Origin: Acidobacteria bacterium UBA2994
Lineage (GTDB): Bacteria; Acidobacteriota; Vicinamibacteria; Vicinamibacterales; UBA8438
Direction of reading: 5' to 3'
Assembly: GCA_002346545.1 (NCBI GenBank)
Contig: DEAA01000027.1
Location: 62,001 to 126,000 of the forward strand
Length of the DNA stretch: 64,000 bases
In this document: positions 23,604 through 31,835 of the stretch, piece by piece
Layout of the letters: each line of letters opens with the position of its first letter
How positions within the stretch are numbered: the first letter of the stretch is position 1
Notes under the pieces: generated by a model
Databases searched by the model: none
Told to the model about the DNA's origin: nothing
What the model saw: the letters and a program-made list of their open reading frames with translations, nothing else
Program-made: the position numbers and the translations under genes

Positions 23604-25568
23604 TCACGGAAGGGTCAGCGCGACGAGCTCGCTGCCCATGTCGTCCCAGCCCACGGTCGCGATGATGTACTGCTTGCCGTCGATCATGTAGGTCATCGGG
23701 GCGCCGCTGGTGCCGCCCGGCAGCTCCATCTCCCACACCACGTCGCCGGTGGCCTTGTCGTAGGCGCGAAACATCTTACCGCCCGGGCCGTTGTACCACT
23801 GGGGCAGCGACGACACACCGGTGTTTCCGCCCTCACCCAGGAACACGAGTGACCCGGTGACGAGCACCGAGGCACGTCCTGGGTTGCCCAGGGGCGGAAG
23901 GTCCAGGTGCGCGATCGCGGGATGGTTCCGCGGACCGATCCCGTTGGGTACCTGCCATGAGATGTCCCCAGTGTTCAGGTCGATGGCTGTCAGGCGGCCG
24001 TATGGGGGCTTGAACAACGGTAACCCTTGTGGGCCCGGTAGTGGTTCATAGCGCTCGCGCACGAACCGCACGTCGGAGCGCGGATTGGTCGACGGCGTGA
24101 TCGCGATCACGTTCTGGCTATAGGCGGAGGGGACATAGAGCATGCCGGTGGCCGGGTCGAAGCCGGCGCCGCTCCAGTTAGCACCTCCCGCCGTGCCCGG
24201 GCTGAAGATGGTGCCCTTCTTGCCTCCGGGTGACGGGTCGAGCAGCACCGGTGGTGTGAAGATGGGACCCCACTCGTAACGTTCCAGGATCTCGAGTGCT
24301 TCCGCTCGGAGCTCCGGGGTGAAGTCGATGAGGTCGTCCACGGTTACACCCTGCAGCTCGAAGGCGGGCGGCTTGGTCGGGAAGGGCTGCGTCTCAGCGA
24401 GTCGCTCGCCCGGTACGGGTGAGGCAGGCACCGGGCGTTCCTCGATCGGCCAGACCGGCTCTCCGGTCACCCGATCGAATACGTACACCCATGCCTGTTT
24501 GCTGGGCTGGGCCACCGCCTTGATCTCGCGCCCGTTCACGGTGATGTCGGTGAGCACGGCTGAGGATGCGAAGTCGTAGTCCCACACTCCGTGGTGAATC
24601 GCCTGGAAGTGCCACAGTCGCTCGCCGGTCTCCACATCGACCGCCACTAGGCTCTCGGCGAAGAGATTGTCGCCTGGGCGGTGCCCGCCGTAGTAGTCGT
24701 TCGAGGGTGTGGAGAGCGGTAAATAAACGATGCCGAGTTCCTCGTCCCCGGTCGGGTGGGCCCACATGTTGGTGTTCCCGCTGTATTCCCAGGAGGGTCG
24801 GTCCTCGACCGGGTCGATGCCCCAGGTGTCTACCCCGAACTCGTTCTCCCGTGGAATCGTGTAGAAGGTCCAGAGGTGCTCTCCGGTGCGCACGTCATAG
24901 CCTCGAACGTCGCCCCGCGGCGCCTGCTTGGTCGCCGGCATCTGGTTGTTGAGGATGTCGCCGATGAACGAGCCGATGATGATGACGTCGCGGATGATCG
25001 TGGGGGCCGAGTTCCAGTAGTACTCGGGGAAGGGTCTGAGCAATCCTTCCCGTAGGTCGACTTCACCGGCCTCGCCGAAGTTTGTGTCGCGCTCGCCGGT
25101 TCTCGCATTCAGCGAGACAAGCTTCGGGCCGAGGGTCGCGACGACGCGCCGCTCGTCACCGTCGCTCCAGTAGGCGACCCCTCGCGTCTGGCGTACCCGC
25201 ACTCCGTCGCTGGGGCCGGTATTCCAGACCACCTCGCCGGTGGTCGGTGCGAGCGCCGTGATGGTGCCCAGCCCCGAGCTGAAGTACAGCAGGCCGTCGA
25301 CCATCAACGGCGTAGTCTGCGACCCGACCGGACCCCGGGTGGTCTCGCCGTTGCGAATTTCGTCGGGAATCACCGGTTGGCGCCAGGCGATCTCAAGATC
25401 GGCGACGTTGTCCCTGTTGATCTGATCGAGGGGCAGATACTTGGTTCCTGCCTTGTCCGCAGCGTAGACCGACCACTCGGCGGTCTGCGCCACCGCAGAC
25501 GAGACGGTTGTGCCGATCACACTTGCGATGGTCGCCAACACGATGGCGTGTCTCACCCGTTTCCGCAT
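23604..25568 (-). CDS. PQQ-dependent dehydrogenase (glucose-dehydrogenase-like)
   Basis: A 654-residue periplasmic quinoprotein. After the signal (cleavage near SAVAQ) comes WSVYAADKAGTKYLPLDQIN, the usual PQQ-propeller opening. Repeats include ITALAPTTGEVVWN, LVAVDVETGERLWHF, VYVFDRVTGEPVWP, LTAIDLNTGDISWQV and FRAYDKATGDVVWEM. The region GNTNMWAHPTGDEELGIVYLP and HHGVWDYDFASS matches membrane-type glucose/quinate dehydrogenase-like relatives; no vicinal CC is seen. A strong ribosome binding site (AGGAGG) precedes the ATG at 25568, so I start there. First gene of the four-gene quinoprotein operon; substrate likely a sugar or cyclic alcohol. Confidence 0.87.
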   Translation of the reverse strand: MRKRVRHAIVLATIASVIGTTVSSAVAQTAEWSVYAADKAGTKYLPLDQINRDNVADLEIAWRQPVIPDEIRNGETTRGPVGSQTTPLMVDGLLYFSSGLGTITALAPTTGEVVWNTGPSDGVRVRQTRGVAYWSDGDERRVVATLGPKLVSLNARTGERDTNFGEAGEVDLREGLLRPFPEYYWNSAPTIIRDVIIIGSFIGDILNNQMPATKQAPRGDVRGYDVRTGEHLWTFYTIPRENEFGVDTWGIDPVEDRPSWEYSGNTNMWAHPTGDEELGIVYLPLSTPSNDYYGGHRPGDNLFAESLVAVDVETGERLWHFQAIHHGVWDYDFASSAVLTDITVNGREIKAVAQPSKQAWVYVFDRVTGEPVWPIEERPVPASPVPGERLAETQPFPTKPPAFELQGVTVDDLIDFTPELRAEALEILERYEWGPIFTPPVLLDPSPGGKKGTIFSPGTAGGANWSGAGFDPATGMLYVPSAYSQNVIAITPSTNPRSDVRFVRERYEPLPGPQGLPLFKPPYGRLTAIDLNTGDISWQVPNGIGPRNHPAIAHLDLPPLGNPGRASVLVTGSLVFLGEGGNTGVSSLPQWYNGPGGKMFRAYDKATGDVVWEMELPGGTSGAPMTYMIDGKQYIIATVGWDDMGSELVALTLP

Positions 25569-25819
25569 CACGAGCCTCCTGATTGACGCCGAGTCTACCG
25601 CACCCGAGCGACCAGGGTCGCTATGCCGGTAGACGGAGGGAAAGAGTCGAGCATTACTCCTCTCAATGGTCGGTGAGGACCCGTCTGCAAAAGGGGCTAC
25701 GACGGCCACTAGCGGCAGTTCGAGCAGTTTGGCGAGCAGGTAAACACCACCGGTCGGAAGTGGACCAGCGCCGTGGCCATTTCGCGCGCCTCGGACCAGT
25801 GGCGGCCAGCGGGCACCAA

Positions 25820-26818
25820 TCAGGGTTGATTGGTGGTCTCTCGTTCGAGCGCGCGGGCGCCACGCAACAGGTTGAACATGCCGTGATTACCCTCGTGACA
25901 GGCGTACTCGTAGAGCGGCTGGTCACCACGCGTCATCGGAAGACGGCCGCTGAACGGCGACGTCCAAGTGTCGGGGTCTTCGACGGTGAACTCGTAGAGC
26001 AAGCTGTTGTCACTGGCTCGGGTGAACCGCTCGACAAGTCTGGTGTTCTCGGCCGAGCCCCAAGAGACGAACGAGGTGTTGAAGCTGCCGGTCGCGTTGG
26101 TGAAGTTGGTTGTCTCTACCACAAGGGTGTCGCCCTCCCAGTGGCCTCGTGAGCTACCCATCCACTGCCGGATGCTGTCGGGCAGCTGATCACGGTCGTT
26201 GAGTGGGATGACCCGCACGTCGTGCACCATCTCGAGGAGGAGCACCACAAATCCGGGCGACTGGAAGATCTGCACGTTGTTGTTGTAGCCGCCTGGTAGC
26301 AGCGGGGGACCGGTGCTGAAGCCGAGCAGGCACCGCTCGGCCGAGCCACGCATCTCCGGGCCGTCCTCGTTGAAGCCGCCTACGCGCAGTCGTACCGGGT
26401 AGCCGCCTGCCTCGGCGTGAGCCGTTCCCCTTGCCTGGGCCGCTTCGGTCAGTGCTGGGAGCTTGCCGTCGGGTGGATCGACCAGGATAGAGGACTGTCG
26501 TAGGGCAGTGGGGCGGGCCCGGTCAGTCCACACCTCCTGGCTGTAGCCGCCTACCGAACCGGGTGGTGGCGGAAGGTCGGCGATCGCCTGTGCGCTGCTG
26601 GTCTGTCCGAGTTCGGCCGCCTCTTCTGCGGTCAGTTGTGCGCGACCTCCGAGCTCGTCCGGCCGCTCGACCGGCGTGAACGTCCAGTAGTCCCAGACCC
26701 CCTGAAGATCGGGGTCGCCCCATCCGGTGCGCGGCCCGTTCTGGGCTTGCGCCAACACTGGGGGCAGCATGACGCTGGCGAGTACGAGGATTCCGGCCGT
26801 TTGGCACAATCTCGGCAT
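25820..26818 (-). CDS. secreted PDLQGxW-family protein (paralogue 2)
   Basis: A 332-residue secreted protein (signal cleaved near VLAQA). Family blocks: DPDLQGVWDYWTFTPVERP, LTAEEAAELG, SILVDPPDGKLP, RCLLGFSTGPPLLPG, VQIFQSPGFVVLLLEMVHDVRVIPL, QWMGSSRGHWEGDTLVVETTNF, YEFTVEDPDTWTSPF, and YEYACHEGNHGMFNLLRGARA. The ATG at 26818 follows AGGAGG with good spacing. It lies just upstream of the PQQ glucose-dehydrogenase-like gene in the same orientation (about 250 bp away) and divergent from the propeller gene at 26909. Enzymatic role unknown; the repeated neighbourhood suggests a function linked to quinoprotein oxidation. Confidence 0.8.
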   Translation of the reverse strand: MPRLCQTAGILVLASVMLPPVLAQAQNGPRTGWGDPDLQGVWDYWTFTPVERPDELGGRAQLTAEEAAELGQTSSAQAIADLPPPPGSVGGYSQEVWTDRARPTALRQSSILVDPPDGKLPALTEAAQARGTAHAEAGGYPVRLRVGGFNEDGPEMRGSAERCLLGFSTGPPLLPGGYNNNVQIFQSPGFVVLLLEMVHDVRVIPLNDRDQLPDSIRQWMGSSRGHWEGDTLVVETTNFTNATGSFNTSFVSWGSAENTRLVERFTRASDNSLLYEFTVEDPDTWTSPFSGRLPMTRGDQPLYEYACHEGNHGMFNLLRGARALERETTNQP

Positions 26819-26908
26819 CTGAGGACCTCCTGGGGGCACTGGGGCCCACGCTGGTATCTTGGCGCTCGGGTAAGATAGCAGACTTCACTGAGGAGACCGG
26901 AGCATCCC

Positions 26909-28156
26909 ATGCGCGCCATCGGAATCACCGTGCTGGCCATTGCCCTTGCGCCATCCCCCGCGCATGGGCAGGCTGACTGGCTGCAGTTTGGCGGGCCGAC
27001 ACGCGATTTCCGGGTCGAGCAGGGACGGGTGGCCAGTGAGTGGCCGGCCGAGGGCCCCCGCGAACTCTGGCGCCGCACACTTGGCGACGGTTATTCATCG
27101 GTGCTCGCGCGTGGCGACACGCTGATCACCATGTACCGAGAGGGTGACCGCGAGGTGGTAGTGGCGCTCGATGCGGCCACCGGCCGCACGCGGTGGAGCC
27201 ACGCCTACGACGCGCCCCTGCGGCACAATGGCTACGTCGATGTCTGGTTGAATGCCGCGGGGCCGGGTCCGTATTCGACCCCGCTGATCGCAGATGGGTC
27301 GGTGTTCTCGGTGGGCATCGATGGTGCTTTGTACGCGCTCGACCTTGAGACTGGGGCGGAGCGGTGGTCAATCGATCTCGTGGCTGAGTTCGAGCTAATG
27401 GAATACAACGCGTTCGCATCGAGCGCCTTGGCCGTGGGCGACACTCTGGTTCTGCCCCTGGGGGGCAGCGGCGGTGGGGTCGTGGCGCTGGACCGAGTCT
27501 CCGGGGCGTTGGTCTGGCGGAGCGAGCGCTTCGCAGTGGCTCCGGGCTCGCCGGTGCCTATCGTGGTGGACGGTGAGGCCCAACTGGTGGTGGTAGGGCA
27601 GCAGGAACTGGTTGGGCTGGCACCCGGTGACGGGCGCACGCTTTGGCGGCACTCGCATCCCAACGAGCTGGGTTTGAACCTCAGCATGCCTGTTTCCGGT
27701 CCAGACGGGTTTTTGTTCATCTCTTCGGCCTATGACGGCGGGAGCCGGGTGCTCCGGCTGGGACGGGCCGATGGTGGCACGACAGTGGAAGAGGTCTGGT
27801 CGACGAACCGGTTGCGGGTACATTTCAGCAACGCCGTGGTCATCGATGGTCTGGTCATCGGCAGTAGCGGCGACTTCGGCCCCGCGTTTCTCACAGCGTT
27901 CGATCTTGCGACGGGGGAGGAGATGTGGCGCGAGCGGCAGTTTGCCCGGGCTCACATGCTGCTTGTCGACGGGCGTCTGCTCCTGGTGGATGAGGATGGC
28001 GACTTGGCCCTCGCCCACGCGACGCGGGACGGGTTGGATGTGCTGGCCCAGGCGCCGATCCTTACCGACAACGCCTGGACGCCGCCGACGCTCGTCGGGA
28101 ATCAGTTATATCTGCGCGACCGCCGAGAGGTCGTGGCGCTCGATGTCGGGCGGTGA
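26909..28156 (+). CDS. secreted PQQ-like beta-propeller protein
   Basis: A 415-residue secreted protein (signal cleaved near AHGQA) composed of PQQ_2-type propeller repeats: VVALDAATGRTRWSH, LYALDLETGAERWS, VVALDRVSGALVWRS, LVGLAPGDGRTLWRH, LTAFDLATGEEMWRE. Unlike the true quinoproteins it is short and lacks the long N-terminal PQQ-site segments, so it may be a BamB-like or non-enzymatic propeller. WLQFGGPTRDF at the start is typical of such Planctomycetes/Acidobacteria propellers. It has a GAGGAG site and a candidate TAAGAT -10. The DUF1080 gene follows 43 bp downstream. Confidence 0.82.
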   Translation: MRAIGITVLAIALAPSPAHGQADWLQFGGPTRDFRVEQGRVASEWPAEGPRELWRRTLGDGYSSVLARGDTLITMYREGDREVVVALDAATGRTRWSHAYDAPLRHNGYVDVWLNAAGPGPYSTPLIADGSVFSVGIDGALYALDLETGAERWSIDLVAEFELMEYNAFASSALAVGDTLVLPLGGSGGGVVALDRVSGALVWRSERFAVAPGSPVPIVVDGEAQLVVVGQQELVGLAPGDGRTLWRHSHPNELGLNLSMPVSGPDGFLFISSAYDGGSRVLRLGRADGGTTVEEVWSTNRLRVHFSNAVVIDGLVIGSSGDFGPAFLTAFDLATGEEMWRERQFARAHMLLVDGRLLLVDEDGDLALAHATRDGLDVLAQAPILTDNAWTPPTLVGNQLYLRDRREVVALDVGR

Positions 28157-28199
28157 GCGTGGACAACACGCTCTTGGGCCCGCGGAAGGAGGAGAACCA

Positions 28200-28763
28200 A
28201 TGAAGCGTGTTGTCGTGATGCTAGTTGTGGCGTTGGCGTCCTATGCGGTGGTGTCGGCCCAGAGCTGGACGACCCTGTTCGATGGATCGACTTTGGACGG
28301 ATGGAACCAGATCGGTGATGCGAACTGGCGGTTGGCCGATGGCGCCGTCGAGGCTGATAGTGGTGCCGGTTTCCTGGTGACGCCGCGGCCTTACGGCGAC
28401 TTCGAACTGACGCTCGAGTTCTGGGTGGATGAGCCTGCCAATAGTGGAATTTTCATTCGGTGTGCCGACCCTACCACCGTCACCGATCGGAACTCCTACG
28501 AAGTGAACATCTACGACACCCGAGCCGACCAGACCTATCGCACCGGAGGGATCGTGCATATCGCCAGCCCCTCCGGTGTGGTCAATACCGGTGGTCAGTG
28601 GAACAGTTACCAGATCACGGCCCGCGGCTCTCGTCTGCAGGTGACGCTCAATGGGCAGGAGATGGTGGACGTGGAGGACAGCCAGTTCGCCAGCGGTCCG
28701 ATCGCCCTGCAGTACGGGGCCGGCGTGGTGAAGTTCCGGAACGTGAGAGTTCGCGAACTGTAG
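28200..28763 (+). CDS. secreted DUF1080 (3-keto-disaccharide hydrolase-like) protein
   Basis: A 187-residue protein with signal peptide (cleavage near VSAQS) and a single DUF1080/concanavalin-like domain: TTLFDGSTLDGWNQIGDANW, FELTLEFWVDEPANSGIFIR, YEVNIYDT, GQWNSYQITARGSRLQVTLNGQ, GPIALQYGAGVVKFRNVRV. Characterised relatives hydrolyse 3-keto-glycosides formed by sugar C3 oxidation. Strong ribosome binding site GGAAGGAGGAG. Its place behind a propeller protein and near PQQ dehydrogenases and a TIM-barrel isomerase suits a pathway in which sugars are first oxidised and then cleaved. Confidence 0.88.
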   Translation: MKRVVVMLVVALASYAVVSAQSWTTLFDGSTLDGWNQIGDANWRLADGAVEADSGAGFLVTPRPYGDFELTLEFWVDEPANSGIFIRCADPTTVTDRNSYEVNIYDTRADQTYRTGGIVHIASPSGVVNTGGQWNSYQITARGSRLQVTLNGQEMVDVEDSQFASGPIALQYGAGVVKFRNVRVREL

Positions 28764-28788
28764 CGGCCCCGATCGTCGGCCTGGGCAG

Positions 28789-30225
28789 CTAGCGGTCCAT
28801 CTGGAGCGCGAAGGTCAGCTCTATGATCACCCTGACGGCGACGGGGCGGTCTTCGCGTGTGCCAGGTGTAAAACGCCAGCGGCGGGCGGCATCCACCGCG
28901 GAGCGGTCCAGGCCGTAGCTCGCATCGAGCGACTCGACCACCTGGACGTCGCCGACGGTCCCATCGGGAAGCACCACCGCCGACACCAGCACGCGCCCTT
29001 CGATCTCCCGCCGCTGCGCCTCGGTCGTGTAGCGCGCTTGGACCATCTCGAAGACCTGAGGGTTCTCGATACCCGGGCCCGGTTCGTAGACCTGTTCGGT
29101 AAACGCGGACGGGGCGCCAGTGGTTTCCGGGCCCATAAAGGCCATGCTGACCTGACCTAGGAACGGCAGGGTGCACCCGCGGCGTCGGCTCGGCTGATAT
29201 CTCCAGAGTGATACGGCGCCCTGGGCTGCTTCGACCATGGCCGGAGTGACCTCGCCACCCCGTGCCCCGAGCACGCGAGACGACGCGATGGCGCCGTCGA
29301 GCGACACCGTCACCTCGAGGGTTAAGACCGTTTCGAAGCCGGACGGGAGGTTGTGGAAGAGGGCTGGCACGGCCAGGAGCAAACTGGGTGCGCTGGCCGG
29401 TGCCGCGGTGGCTGGCGGTTCGTTGAGGCATGGGTCGGCCAGGCCAAGCACGTCGGCCGCCGCGGCACGGTGTGCGGTCGCTGGAATCGGGACGGTGCGC
29501 CCTGCCTCCCCCAGCCGCTCCTCGAGCTGTCGGAAGAACCAGGTCTCGACGTCGCCGGTGTTGTAGCGAATGACGTCGGTGCCCAGTGAGACCGAGCCGA
29601 CGTGGACGTGGGCCGGCTCGACGAAGGGCGAGACAAAAAGGTGCAGCTGGAATTCGTCGGGGGGCGAGCCGCCCGGTTCGGCCGGATCCGGCGCAGGGAT
29701 GCCGACGGCGTTGAAGCGTGTCCACTGGGTGACTAGGAGCTGCCCGTCGCTCGCTGTGCGCTGTTCCATCCGGCCGAGCGACTCGACGATTGATTGCGCG
29801 GCCTGCCAGACGGCGGAGGACGACTGCGTGTACATCCGCGCACGCGCGGTTGGCCACTCGGGGGTGAAGTTGACCCGACCCACATAGGTCGTGGGAATCG
29901 GGATGCCGTCGTTGGTAGCCGGGCTAAAGCGCCATTGCATCACCGCAGCGGTGACCGACTCTTCGAATCCGACACCGGCTCTGGGTACGTCGCTGACGCT
30001 CACCGAAATGACAGTGCCGTCTTCAGCGAGCCGCGCGATGAAGACGACGTGGCCAGCCACCGCCGTGCCGAGCGCGGCCGTTGGATAGCGAGGGAGCGGG
30101 TTCCCGCCCAGCGGCGCTGCCGGCACCATCCCTTGCCCGAGTGCCACCCGGGGCACCCACAGAAGGCCGAAGACCAGTAGTAGTGACACCAGCCTCACGC
30201 GACCAAGAAAGCGATCATGAACCAC
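28789..30225 (-). CDS. secreted protein with TonB C-terminal domains
   Basis: A 478-residue protein with an N-terminal signal (RLVSLLLVFGLLWV) and at least three copies of the TonB C-terminal fold. Copy 1 (about 40-115): PRYPTAALGTAVAGHVVFIARLAEDGTV...QWRFSPAT. Copy 2 (about 285-360): VLTLEVTVSLDGAIASSRVLG...LWRYQPSR. Copy 3 (about 395-478): ARYTTEAQRREIEGRVLVSAV...RRWRFTPGT. Such multi-TonB proteins without an evident periplasm-spanning Pro-rich arm may energise or regulate outer-membrane receptors, or be envelope structural proteins. GTG start; a TATAAT lies 7 nt upstream, so the message is probably leaderless. Confidence 0.8.
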   Translation of the reverse strand: MVHDRFLGRVRLVSLLLVFGLLWVPRVALGQGMVPAAPLGGNPLPRYPTAALGTAVAGHVVFIARLAEDGTVISVSVSDVPRAGVGFEESVTAAVMQWRFSPATNDGIPIPTTYVGRVNFTPEWPTARARMYTQSSSAVWQAAQSIVESLGRMEQRTASDGQLLVTQWTRFNAVGIPAPDPAEPGGSPPDEFQLHLFVSPFVEPAHVHVGSVSLGTDVIRYNTGDVETWFFRQLEERLGEAGRTVPIPATAHRAAAADVLGLADPCLNEPPATAAPASAPSLLLAVPALFHNLPSGFETVLTLEVTVSLDGAIASSRVLGARGGEVTPAMVEAAQGAVSLWRYQPSRRRGCTLPFLGQVSMAFMGPETTGAPSAFTEQVYEPGPGIENPQVFEMVQARYTTEAQRREIEGRVLVSAVVLPDGTVGDVQVVESLDASYGLDRSAVDAARRWRFTPGTREDRPVAVRVIIELTFALQMDR

Positions 30226-30232
30226 GAGGGCG

Positions 30233-30238
30233 ATTATA
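30233..30238 (-). promoter_or_regulatory. -10 element (TATAAT) of a leaderless TonB-domain gene
   Basis: A consensus TATAAT on the minus strand with 7 nt to the GTG at 30225 and no ribosome binding site between, the geometry expected for leaderless transcription. Confidence 0.55.
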
Positions 30239-30410
30239 CGATTCGTCTACCGCTGTCCGTGTCGCCAACCTTGAGCTGAGTGGCTGGTGTTTTGCGCGAC
30301 TGCCCTATAGCGTCGATGGTTCCGAAACATCTGTTCGATAGGATACGCGCTACGAGTGGACCCCGCGCGGCTCCATCAGGCCTCCTACGCGGTCCAGAAT
30401 CGAGCATCGC

Positions 30411-31823
30411 ATGACCGGACGCCATCGCAAGACCAAGATCATTTGCACCATCGGCCCGGCAACCCAGTCGCTGTCCATGCTTCAGCAGATGTACGACGCC
30501 GGGATGAACGTGGTGCGCCTCAATATGACGCATGCGGACCACCGAGCCGCTGCACGGGTCATCAGGGCGGTCAGAACCCTGAACCAGCGGGTCCCGTACC
30601 CGGTCGCAGTACTGCTCGATACCCAGGGACCCGAGATCAGAACGGGCGACTTGAGCAAGGACTTGCCGCTCAGTAAGGGCGACGTGGTCAACGTGGCCGT
30701 GCGGGGTGACACTGATGTCGAGCAGAGCTCCTTCCACATCAACTACGCCGACCTGATCGACACTGTCGAGGTGGGTGCTCGGATCACGGTCGACAACGGG
30801 CTCATCAACCTCAAGGTGCTTGAAAAGCAGACTAGGACGATGACCTGCGAGGTGCTCGACGGGGGCGTGCTGGGGAGTAAGCGTCACGTGAACCTGCCCG
30901 GGATTCGCGTGAACTTGCCCGCGATTACGGAGAAGGACGTTACCGACATACGCTTCGGCCTGGAGCAGCGGGTTGACTTCGTCGCGCTGTCGTTCGTACG
31001 TGAAGCCCGTGACGTTCGTCAGCTGCGGCAGTTACTGGGGAGGCAGGCGACGAGGGTCAAGGTGATAGCCAAGGTTGAGGACCAGGAAGCTGTGCGTAAC
31101 ATCGACGAGATCGTCGACGCCGCTGATGGCGTGATGGTGGCCCGGGGCGATCTCGGAGTGGAAATCGACATCGCTGATCTGCCGAACGCCCAGCGACAGA
31201 TCGTCCGGCTGTGTGCCCGACGCGGGCGGCGAGTCGTGGTGGCGACGCACCTACTCGAGTCGATGATCAGTAATCCGATTCCGACCCGGGCCGAGGTGAC
31301 CGATGTCGCCAACTCGGTCTACGAGGGCGCCGACGCCATCATGCTGTCCGGGGAAACGAGCGTGGGTAAGTATCCCGTGCGGTGCGTGGAGTATCTCGAC
31401 CGGATTGCGCGGACCGCGGAGCAGGAATCGGGGCTCCGGTTCTCGACCGAACTCGAGATGCGAGCCGATAAGCAGCACCTGGCCGCGGCCGCCGTCTCAC
31501 TGGCCGAATCACTCGAGGCCGCTGGCATCGTGGTGATCACTCGCCGTGGCGTTACTGCCGACTATGTCACCAACTGTCATCCCCGCCGGACGCCGATCTT
31601 CGCCTTTACGAACAACGATCCCACTCATCGTCGATTGGCATTGAGCCGGGGCGTGATCGCTTACAAGGTGGGGTTCAGCTCTGACCCTGAGCGCACTCTC
31701 CAGCGGGCGTTCGCGCTCTTGCAGAGTCGTGAGGGTCTGGTGGGCGGGCAGCCGCTGGTGGTGGTGTCAGATGTGCTGACCGTCCCCGGGGTCGACGCGA
31801 TTCAGCTACGCCAGGTGCAGTGA
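30411..31823 (+). CDS. pyk: pyruvate kinase
   Basis: A 470-residue glycolytic enzyme that transfers phosphate from phosphoenolpyruvate to ADP. Hallmarks: KIICTIGPAT and GMNVVRLNMTHAD at the N-terminus, LLDTQGPEIRTG (active-site Arg/Asp), the catalytic lysine region VKVIAKVEDQEAV, MVARGDLGVEI, and the signature THLLESMI..PIPTRAEVTDVANSVYEGADAIMLSGETSVGKYP. The common IAKIE is IAKVE here. The B domain (about 70-165) and the C-terminal regulatory domain (about 340-470) are present, so it is full length. Convergent with the phosphofructokinase gene, only 12 bp between stops. Confidence 0.96.
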   Translation: MTGRHRKTKIICTIGPATQSLSMLQQMYDAGMNVVRLNMTHADHRAAARVIRAVRTLNQRVPYPVAVLLDTQGPEIRTGDLSKDLPLSKGDVVNVAVRGDTDVEQSSFHINYADLIDTVEVGARITVDNGLINLKVLEKQTRTMTCEVLDGGVLGSKRHVNLPGIRVNLPAITEKDVTDIRFGLEQRVDFVALSFVREARDVRQLRQLLGRQATRVKVIAKVEDQEAVRNIDEIVDAADGVMVARGDLGVEIDIADLPNAQRQIVRLCARRGRRVVVATHLLESMISNPIPTRAEVTDVANSVYEGADAIMLSGETSVGKYPVRCVEYLDRIARTAEQESGLRFSTELEMRADKQHLAAAAVSLAESLEAAGIVVITRRGVTADYVTNCHPRRTPIFAFTNNDPTHRRLALSRGVIAYKVGFSSDPERTLQRAFALLQSREGLVGGQPLVVVSDVLTVPGVDAIQLRQVQ

Positions 31824-31835
31824 CAGCCCGACGGG

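Noticed and set aside
25690..25828. Protein-like stretch GYDGH*RQFEQFGEQVNTTG upstream of paralogue 2
   Set aside because: Interrupted by a TAG, short and without a recognisable family; too weak to call a pseudogene.
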